Below, piece by piece: positions 35,186 to 41,225 of a stretch of DNA of 41,225 nucleotides (positions within the stretch are counted from its first letter, which is position 1; each line of letters begins with the position of its first letter). The notes beneath the pieces are model-generated. The model was not told the origin of the DNA. It did no database searches and saw only the letters and a list, made by a program, of their open reading frames with translations. The DNA is from Promethearchaeota archaeon (GTDB lineage Archaea > Asgardarchaeota > Lokiarchaeia > Sigynarchaeales > SOKP01), in contig JAEOTV010000064.1 in NCBI GenBank assembly GCA_016839635.1, positions 1 to 41,225 on the forward strand, written 5' to 3'. The translations under genes and the position numbers were made by a program.

Positions 35186-35992
35186 ATGGAAACATTGAAA
35201 CCAAAAGATAGAGAAAGCATTAGAAAAGCTTCTGAGTTATTACTCAATTCAAGATTCTCAGTTGTATTAACTGGGGCGGGGATTTCAACCGAATCTGGAA
35301 TTCCAGATTTTAGGGGGGATAGTGGAATATGGAAAAAATATAAACCTGAGATATATGGAAGTTTTCAATCATTCTTAGCTGATCCTTCGAAATTCTGGAA
35401 AATGGCTGAAAAAATTGCTCCAACTTTATTTGATGCAGAACCGAACCCTGGTCATTACGCTATCGCAGAACTTGAAAAATTAAATATAATTAAAGCAGTT
35501 ATTACTCAAAATATTGATGAATTACACCAAAAAGCAGGAAATATTATTGTTTATGAAGTTCATGGAAATATTAATAGATTTACTTGCTTAGGGTGTCGTG
35601 CAAGTTATACCAAAGAGCAAATTATGCGTAAGCTTAAAAGAGAAAAAAAAAAAAATCCAGGATGCAATTATTGTGGAGCTCCCTTAAAACCATCAGTTGT
35701 ATTATTTGGAGAAATGTTACCAAATTTTGAAAAATATATGTCAATAGATTTGGCAAAAAAGTCAGATGTCATGTTGATAGCAGGGTCTTCCCTCTCAGTG
35801 GTACCTATATGTGATTTACCGCTTTATACTTTAAGTGAAGGAGGAAAATTAATTATTGTGAATGATGAACCAACAGATTTGGATGAAAGAGCGGAAGTTG
35901 TTATCAATAATAAAACTGGAACTGCTTTACCACTAATTGTGGAAGAAATCAAGAAAAGCAAAGCAGAAAATGAATTAAATAATCAAAATTGA
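35186..35992 (+). CDS. Sirtuin, NAD-dependent protein deacylase
   Basis: This 268-residue protein is a complete sirtuin. It has the NAD-binding loop GAGISTESGIPDFRG (30-44), TQNIDELH (107-114), catalytic His126 in YEVHGN, and four zinc cysteines at 134, 137, 160 and 163. GSSLSVVP (200-207) stands where sirtuins have GTSL, and IVNDEPTD contributes to NAD binding. It removes acetyl or other acyl groups from lysines using NAD. In archaea the classical target is the chromatin protein Alba. The enzyme is cytoplasmic. The upstream 199-base spacer is AT-rich and shared with the divergent longin-like gene. The radical SAM gene follows after 37 bases and may be co-transcribed. Confidence 0.94.
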   Translation: METLKPKDRESIRKASELLLNSRFSVVLTGAGISTESGIPDFRGDSGIWKKYKPEIYGSFQSFLADPSKFWKMAEKIAPTLFDAEPNPGHYAIAELEKLNIIKAVITQNIDELHQKAGNIIVYEVHGNINRFTCLGCRASYTKEQIMRKLKREKKKNPGCNYCGAPLKPSVVLFGEMLPNFEKYMSIDLAKKSDVMLIAGSSLSVVPICDLPLYTLSEGGKLIIVNDEPTDLDERAEVVINNKTGTALPLIVEEIKKSKAENELNNQN

Positions 35993-36029
35993 TTGATTTT
36001 TAATAAAATAGTTTTTAAGCTTTTATTAT

Positions 36030-37619
36030 ATGATTACAGAAAATGTTATAATTAAAGATTGGCGAAAAATTGATTTTTCTTTTGGTTTAGTTTACCCTAA
36101 TATATATAAACTTGGAATGTCTTCATATTCTATTAGACTTCTCTATTTTCTCATAAATTCCTTTGAAAATATAGCTTGTGAACGCATTTTTCTTCCAGAA
36201 AATATAAAATTGAGATTTCCTGCTTCTAAAGATTTTTCTTCAAAAAATTCTTTACGATCACTTGAAAACAACATTTTACCTGGAGAGTTTGATATTTTAG
36301 GTTTTTCATTACATTTTGAGAATGATTTTAAAAATATATTGTGGATTTTAGAAAAAGCTGAGATTCCCTTAACTTCTCGAGAGCGTTTTAGTGTTTTAAA
36401 TGAAGGTGATACTCAATTTCCAATCATAATAGGGGGAGGTCCCGTAGTCACCTCAAATCCTATTCCATTAAGCGATTTTTTTGATATTTTATTTATAGGG
36501 GATGCTGAGGAAAGTTTGAAATCATTTTTTAAATTCTTCCAAAGATTTAAAAAAGGAGATTTAAAATTTGGAGAATTTTTGGAGAGAATTGGAACAATAG
36601 AAGGGATTTTTGTACCTTTACTTAATAATAAAGCCAGAAGAGCAATTGTTAATAACCTCGATGATTCACCTACTCCTATTTTTCAACTAATCTCTAAATC
36701 ACATGGAGAAAAATCAATTTTTGAGCGAAATTTTTTCCTAGAAATAAATAGGGGATGTCCATATCAATGTAAATTTTGTATAAGTTCTTTTCACAATTCT
36801 CCTTTCAGAAATCGAAGTTATGAAAACGTTAAACAAACTATTGAAGATGCAATAAAATATTCTGATTTCGATACAATAAGCCTTATAGGTTCCTGTATTT
36901 CATCACATCCTAAATTTAAGGAAATTTGTGAACATATAGTTAGCAAGGGAAAAAGATTAACAATACCTTCAATTCGGATTGAGCATCTAAATATGGATTT
37001 AATTCAAATTTTAGAAAAAGCAAATATCAAAACTATTACTCTTGCTCCGGAAGCTGGTTCTGAAAGCTTGAGATTTGAACTCGGAAAGATGATACCTAAT
37101 GACAGAATTATTTCAGTTTTAACTCAAATTAGAGATTCTCAAATTAAAAATGTAAAATTATATTTTCTAATAGGATTACCAGGGGAGAAGGAAGAAAATA
37201 TTGATGATATTATTAATATACTAAAATTATTCCATAATTTAGGTTTTGAAAGAAACGCATTAAGGGTAAATATTAATCCTTTTGTTCCAAAACTCAATAC
37301 TCCTTATGAAAAAAAAGTATTTTTTTATTTAAAGGAAAATATGCATGATCTAGTAAGAAAATATCAAAAATTGGAGAGAAATTTAAAAAATTTAAGCTCT
37401 ATAAAGCTCAAATTTAAAAGATTTAAGTTTGTCATTAAGAGCGCTAGACTTCAGACGTTAATTTCTTTAGGAAATCATAAGATTTCAGATCTAATTCTAA
37501 ATTATTATGCCAATGGAGCTACTTATACTTCACTTGAAAGAGCTGAAAAAGAATTAAATTTCTCAATTAATGAATACTTAATAAAAATTAGAGAATGTTA
37601 TTCTCCTTGGATAATCTAG
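36030..37619 (+). CDS. Radical SAM protein with B12-binding-like N-terminal domain
   Basis: This 529-residue enzyme has a cobalamin-binding-like Rossmann region first (about 1-190, with GLVYPNIYKLGMSSYSIRLL and IIGGGPVVTSNPIPL, but no DxHxxG motif). The radical SAM barrel follows, with the cluster cysteines Cys243, Cys247 and Cys250 in CPYQCKFC. Downstream are SLIGSCISSHP, ITLAPEAGSESLR and VKLYFLIGLPGEKEEN, typical of the B12-type radical SAM group. Archaeal relatives are described as uncharacterised radical SAM/B12 proteins; the substrate is unknown. The missing cobalamin His motif means the N-terminal domain may bind B12 base-off in another way, or not at all. It ends 27 bases from the convergent rubrerythrin gene. 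Confidence 0.88.
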   Translation: MITENVIIKDWRKIDFSFGLVYPNIYKLGMSSYSIRLLYFLINSFENIACERIFLPENIKLRFPASKDFSSKNSLRSLENNILPGEFDILGFSLHFENDFKNILWILEKAEIPLTSRERFSVLNEGDTQFPIIIGGGPVVTSNPIPLSDFFDILFIGDAEESLKSFFKFFQRFKKGDLKFGEFLERIGTIEGIFVPLLNNKARRAIVNNLDDSPTPIFQLISKSHGEKSIFERNFFLEINRGCPYQCKFCISSFHNSPFRNRSYENVKQTIEDAIKYSDFDTISLIGSCISSHPKFKEICEHIVSKGKRLTIPSIRIEHLNMDLIQILEKANIKTITLAPEAGSESLRFELGKMIPNDRIISVLTQIRDSQIKNVKLYFLIGLPGEKEENIDDIINILKLFHNLGFERNALRVNINPFVPKLNTPYEKKVFFYLKENMHDLVRKYQKLERNLKNLSSIKLKFKRFKFVIKSARLQTLISLGNHKISDLILNYYANGATYTSLERAEKELNFSINEYLIKIRECYSPWII

Positions 37620-37630
37620 ATTTAAATTTT

Positions 37631-37645
37631 AAAAAATAAAAAAAA
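37631..37645 (-). terminator. T-tract terminator after rubrerythrin
   Basis: Read on the minus strand, a run of T broken by one A begins just after the rubrerythrin stop. It is an archaeal-type U-tract terminator and lies in the short gap to the convergent radical SAM gene. Confidence 0.5.
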
Positions 37646-37646
37646 G

Positions 37647-38149
37647 TTAATCAATTTTTTTAAAGACTTTTTTAGATGCTCCACAGACAGGACAATTATC
37701 AGGGGGTTTTCCTTCGTGAGTGTAACCGCAAACAGGACATATATAGACATCATTTTTTTCTAAATCATTACCCTTTTCAATCGATTCAAGAGCAGCATTG
37801 TATAGATTATGGTGAACCTTTTCTACTTCATTCGCATAATTGAATGTTCTCTCTGCAGCTTTATTTCCCTCGTTCTTAGCCGCTTCCAGGAATTCAGGAT
37901 ACATTTTTGTAAATTCATAATGCTCACCTTCTACAGCTCCTCGGATATTTTCTTTTGTAGATTTAATTCCTCCAAGAACTCTAAGATGATTATGAGCATG
38001 AACTGTTTCAGCAGCAGCTGCAGCTCTAAAATTTTTGCTATTTGAGGAAAACCTTCTTTATCAGCTTGTTCAGCAAAAGCTAAGTATTTACGATTTGCTT
38101 GTGATTCTCCCGCAAATGCTTCTTTTAATCCTTCTTCTGTTTTTGACAT
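37647..38149 (-). pseudogene. rbr: Rubrerythrin, broken by a one-base frameshift
   Basis: Two adjacent minus-strand frames together make one rubrerythrin of about 167 residues. The first (from ATG at 38149) gives MSKTEEGLKEAFAGESQANR and breaks after GFPQIAKI. The second frame, open from about 38030, continues RAAAAAETVHAHNHLR, then EGEHYEFTKMYPEF, EVEKVHHNLY and the rubredoxin-like end CPVCG...CPVCGAS. All di-iron and rubredoxin ligands are present if one T is restored. The break falls in the minus-strand run AAAAATTTT (plus strand 38028-38036), where a five-T run would keep the frame. Rubrerythrin reduces peroxide and protects strict anaerobes. A homopolymer deletion is a common sequencing error, so the gene may well be intact in the cell. 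Otherwise it is a very young pseudogene, since the rest shows no decay. Confidence 0.85.
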
Positions 38150-38300
38150 AAATCTTCACTCTAATGGAATATTTAAGGTATAACTATTTTTAACTATTTT
38201 TTAACTTGATTTTTATAAATCATAAATTAGGTTTAGATTAAAATATATCTTAATAATTCAAACATTTAATGCCTTAACTAGTTCTATATTATTCTTTGTT

Positions 38301-39104
38301 TTACTGACTCGATAGTAGATTTTTAACTGAATCTACAATTCGAGTTAAATAATGCTCAGCGACTCCAAATCTTACATGAGAATTAAAAACTAAAATTATG
38401 AAATATTTATTCTGAACATATTCTGAAAAGATGAATCTTTTATCTTTAAATGTATAAAAGAGCTTTAATATAGAATTATTATAGATTTTAACACGAAAAT
38501 CGACCTCCTTTAAAAAATTCTTTAAATATACTTTGTTATAGGAGGAGTATAACACCTTTCCTCTATCAGTTAAAAGAATTGCTCCATCTAGTTCATCAAT
38601 TAACATTAATTCTTTCATATATTCTATAATTTGTCCTTCGGTTTGAATATTGAACTCATTACTAAAAGCATCTTCAATAGTCTCCTCAATAATTTCATTA
38701 AATACCCCATCATATACAATTTGTTTATTTATATTAATTTTCTTTTTACGCATGTATGTAGTAAGTCGATTATTGATTTTATTTACGGCTTCCTCTAAAA
38801 AAATTTCATTTTCGATTGTGTCACATAAAATATTGTAATTTAAAGAGCCTTTTTCAAATATGACAAACTTCACATCACCCATTTCTATTGTTTTAAATTT
38901 TTTTCCTATCATTTCCTTAGAAAAAGACATTAAAGCAGTAATAAATGGGGAAACAAGGTTTTTCTCCACTTGAAAATAATCTGTGAAACTTTTACCATAA
39001 AAACAAATACCTGATCTATTAAATATAAATAAATTGTGAATATTCGTATTATCATACGATCTTTTGATAATTGAAGGCAAAGATATTCTATCTTGTATTC
39101 CCAT
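38301..39104 (-). CDS. Longin-like plus roadblock-like two-domain protein
   Basis: This 267-residue protein has two alpha/beta parts. Residues 20-115 show a longin-like pattern: NLFIFNRSGICFYGKSF, helix, MGDVKFVIFEKGSLNYNILCD, helix. A linker follows, with a charged segment at 118-155. Residues 160-267 look like a roadblock/LC7 domain: YMKELMLIDELDGAILLTDRGKVLYSS, then FKDKRFIFSEYVQNKYFIILVFNS and a long C-terminal helix. Such proteins are abundant in Asgard archaea and are suspected GTPase regulators or scaffolds at membranes. I assign the folds from the strand/helix pattern, not from conserved catalytic residues. It is a single-gene unit between rubrerythrin and the GH2 gene. No membrane segment is seen. 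Confidence 0.6.
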   Translation of the reverse strand: MGIQDRISLPSIIKRSYDNTNIHNLFIFNRSGICFYGKSFTDYFQVEKNLVSPFITALMSFSKEMIGKKFKTIEMGDVKFVIFEKGSLNYNILCDTIENEIFLEEAVNKINNRLTTYMRKKKININKQIVYDGVFNEIIEETIEDAFSNEFNIQTEGQIIEYMKELMLIDELDGAILLTDRGKVLYSSYNKVYLKNFLKEVDFRVKIYNNSILKLFYTFKDKRFIFSEYVQNKYFIILVFNSHVRFGVAEHYLTRIVDSVKNLLSSQ

Positions 39105-39170
39105 AATATGAAATTTAAATATAACTATAAAAAGAACAGCCTTTTAAGTTTTATACAGTATTTCACAATT

Positions 39171-40982
39171 TTATTTCTCATAACTTGGGTTTTTCTCATT
39201 ATTATGTAGAAAAAAATCAATTAAACGAGTAAATATAAAAAATGAAAGTGGGAAGAAAATAATCCATAAAATGATTCCGATTAATCGTGTATGTATTATC
39301 TTCCTTTTTTCATTTAGGATCTTTGGCAAACTGTAAAATACAAGTTTTTTCTCATTTTTTTCTCCACTCACAATTCCTTTTCGATTAAATCCTTGTTGAA
39401 ATTGGTTCGTTCTTTTTGTAGATTTAAAATCTCGATATATCCATATAAACCAGCCTGCAAAAAAATCTTTTGAATTAATAGTTCTAATTGTATGGCTTAA
39501 TACTTGTAATTGTTTTTCTTCACTATATTTTACCTGTCGTTTCCAATCAGCATGAAATCCATATTTTGCTCCCGCCCCGAATTCAGTATAAATCCATGGT
39601 TTATTAAATGCTGGTGTTCTGATTATATCTAAAATGAGACTAATCATTTTCTCATGGCCATAATACCAGCCAAAATATGAATTAATTGTGGCAATATCAC
39701 CATGATTTCTAGTTAAATCTGGTATTAATTTTCTTGATACACATGTTACAATTCTACTTTTATCCAACTCTCGTGCGAAATTCATCAATTTTTTAATAAA
39801 TTTAGCACATCTTCTTTGTTGTAGAGGGACTTCATTTCCTACACACCACCAGATTACTGAAGGATGATTAATATCACGTTTAATAAGTTCTTTTAACATA
39901 ATCTCTGCTGTATTATACGTTTTAGAATTTTTGAAATTACAATGTTGATATACAGGTATTTCTTCAAGAATTAATATACCAACTTTATCTGCTATATCTA
40001 ATAAATCTTCATCATGGGAATAATGAGCAGTTCTAATGGCATTAAACCCAATAGATTTTATATTTTCAACATCTTCTTTCCTTTTTTCATAAGGAATTGT
40101 TCGCCCATATGGCATATATTCTTCATGTAAACTTACCCCTTTCAAAAAAATTCTAGTTTTATTTAAATAAATAGCCGTATCATTAATTTCAATTTGTCTT
40201 ATACCAAAATGTGTTTCATATAATATCTCTTTTGGAACTCCTGAATTATTACTATAAATTTTTAAAAAATAAAGATTAGGATCTTCTGGAGACCATAATT
40301 TTGGATTATTGAAAATGAAATCAAACCGATGTTTTTTATCTAATTCAAGCAAATTACCTTTAAAAAGGAGATTTTTATTATCAGTATCAAATATCTTCCA
40401 ATGAATGGAGAAGTTGCCAATTTTTCTATAAGAAATTTCTATTTTACTTTTTTTTCTCGAGAATAAGTAAGTTTTAATAGAAACCTTTTCGATTCGATTC
40501 TTATTTAAAATTGATAAGTTTACATCTCGATATATTCCACCCCAATTAAACCAATCAAATGAAATTGAAGGAATTTGATCTATTCTTCTAGTATTATCAG
40601 TTCGAACAACAATTGTGTTATTTTTTTGTTTAATTATTTCTGCTATAGCAAATTGAAATGGTGTAAATCCACCATCGTGTTTTCCAATAAAGATTCCATT
40701 TAACCACACTTTTGTACTATAATTTGATCCCTTAAATTGTAAAATATAATCAAAATCCAAGTTATTTATGGTTTCATCTAGACTAAATTCATAAAAATGC
40801 CAAAATATGCCTTCAAAACTTTTATATTTCTCAAGGAGATTAAAACTTTTTGGAATATCAATATTTATTAGATTAATATCATTTATATCATAGTTTTTAG
40901 GTGAGTACCATTTATATTCAATACCTATATTATCATGATCGGGCTTACATTTCCATTTTCCGTTAAGAGAAATTGTTTTCAT
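39171..40982 (-). CDS. Glycoside hydrolase family 2, beta-glucuronidase-like, with C-terminal membrane anchor
   Basis: This 603-residue enzyme has the GH2 order of sugar-binding jelly roll (about 1-160), Ig-like domain (165-265) and TIM barrel (270-555). The acid/base Glu384 lies in CVGNEV and the nucleophile Glu467 in YTEFGAG. After the barrel, FNRKGIVSG aligns with the GNKKGIFTR segment of E. coli beta-glucuronidase, so Asn533-x-Lys535 is the NxK motif that grips the glucuronate carboxylate. This argues for glucuronidase over galactosidase activity. Unlike the soluble family, it ends with a hydrophobic helix (566-592) and a short tail. There is no N-terminal signal peptide, so the simplest topology keeps the catalytic part in the cytoplasm, tethered to the membrane. 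Confidence 0.88.
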   Translation of the reverse strand: MKTISLNGKWKCKPDHDNIGIEYKWYSPKNYDINDINLINIDIPKSFNLLEKYKSFEGIFWHFYEFSLDETINNLDFDYILQFKGSNYSTKVWLNGIFIGKHDGGFTPFQFAIAEIIKQKNNTIVVRTDNTRRIDQIPSISFDWFNWGGIYRDVNLSILNKNRIEKVSIKTYLFSRKKSKIEISYRKIGNFSIHWKIFDTDNKNLLFKGNLLELDKKHRFDFIFNNPKLWSPEDPNLYFLKIYSNNSGVPKEILYETHFGIRQIEINDTAIYLNKTRIFLKGVSLHEEYMPYGRTIPYEKRKEDVENIKSIGFNAIRTAHYSHDEDLLDIADKVGILILEEIPVYQHCNFKNSKTYNTAEIMLKELIKRDINHPSVIWWCVGNEVPLQQRRCAKFIKKLMNFARELDKSRIVTCVSRKLIPDLTRNHGDIATINSYFGWYYGHEKMISLILDIIRTPAFNKPWIYTEFGAGAKYGFHADWKRQVKYSEEKQLQVLSHTIRTINSKDFFAGWFIWIYRDFKSTKRTNQFQQGFNRKGIVSGEKNEKKLVFYSLPKILNEKRKIIHTRLIGIILWIIFFPLSFFIFTRLIDFFLHNNEKNPSYEK

Positions 40983-41225
40983 TGAAATATACCTAATTTC
41001 TTATTTAAAGCAGTTATTTCCAACTTGGAATTTATTATATCTTACTAAATTTATCATCGGTTTTAAAATCTACGCCAGTTTTTACTAATTTTAGAATTTA
41101 CAAAATTTGCATTTAGAGGGTTGTTATTCATCGTTTAAGATGATCTAACCTTAAAGTTTAAAAATAAGGAAGACGGAATAATAATTAAATTAAATAATTT
41201 ATTTAAAACATTTTTAAATCATTAC
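40983..41225. other. Right-edge intergenic stretch
   Basis: These 243 AT-rich bases would contain the promoter of the GH2 gene on the minus strand. I see no open frame, RNA gene or repeat in them before the window ends. Confidence 0.5.

Noticed and set aside
37809..38045. A 78-codon plus-strand frame over the rubrerythrin break
   Set aside because: It is antisense to the rubrerythrin coding sequence, and the minus strand carries all the conserved iron ligands.
1..41225. CRISPR array, insertion sequence, integrase or prophage
   Set aside because: No regularly spaced direct repeats, transposase motifs or terminal inverted repeats were seen, and gene content is chromosomal.

Overview
The window is AT-rich archaeal DNA (GC roughly 30% by eye) with tightly packed genes on both strands. 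Archaeal identity is shown by uS15 beside the archaeal/eukaryotic-type protein eS1 and a zinc ribbon like the N-terminus of archaeal transcription factor S; BRE/TATA-like upstream sequences fit. Two proteins that look like longin/roadblock-type folds, SWIM and VWA proteins side by side, a complete RNase III (rare in archaea) and large FtsX-type permeases point to an Asgard archaeon (Promethearchaeota), perhaps Lokiarchaeia-like. The lineage is an inference, because no classical eukaryotic signature gene (actin, ESCRT, small GTPase) lies in the window.

Layout. 1-2.6 kb: the 3' end of a VWA-domain gene and a SWIM zinc-finger protein. 2.7-9.7 kb: two tandem alpha/beta hydrolases, an MFS exporter, a membrane-bound left-handed beta-helix protein, an orphan ADP-forming acyl-CoA synthetase alpha subunit and two tandem glycerophosphodiesterases. 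9.7-12.6 kb: a 397-base intergenic region with a hairpin, a TFS-like mini zinc ribbon, an SCP2 protein, an unrecognised helical protein, RNase III and a small two-helix membrane protein.

12.8-28.8 kb: the main feature, a 16-kb five-gene unit on the + strand. It encodes one MacB/FtsE-like ATPase with extra N- and C-terminal regions, two giant FtsX-type permeases (983 and 994 residues), a 1327-residue single-pass surface protein with CARDB/DUF11-like beta domains, and a 1608-residue subtilisin-like protease. The protease has a complete catalytic tetrad outside the cell, a transmembrane helix near its end, and a cytoplasmic tail with two zinc ribbons. By analogy with bacterial FtsEX, which drives extracellular hydrolases, this could be an ATP-driven machine that controls or feeds surface proteolysis. 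That function is inferred; the gene content and topology are read from the sequence.

28.8-41.2 kb: XTP/dITP pyrophosphatase, uS15-eS1, an AidB-like acyl-CoA dehydrogenase, a GlmU-like nucleotidyltransferase in a probable operon with a longin-like protein, a sirtuin, a B12-type radical SAM protein, a rubrerythrin broken by one missing base in a homopolymer, a longin/roadblock-like protein, and a GH2 enzyme carrying the beta-glucuronidase NxK motif and a C-terminal membrane anchor. I saw no tRNA, rRNA, CRISPR array, insertion sequence or integrase.
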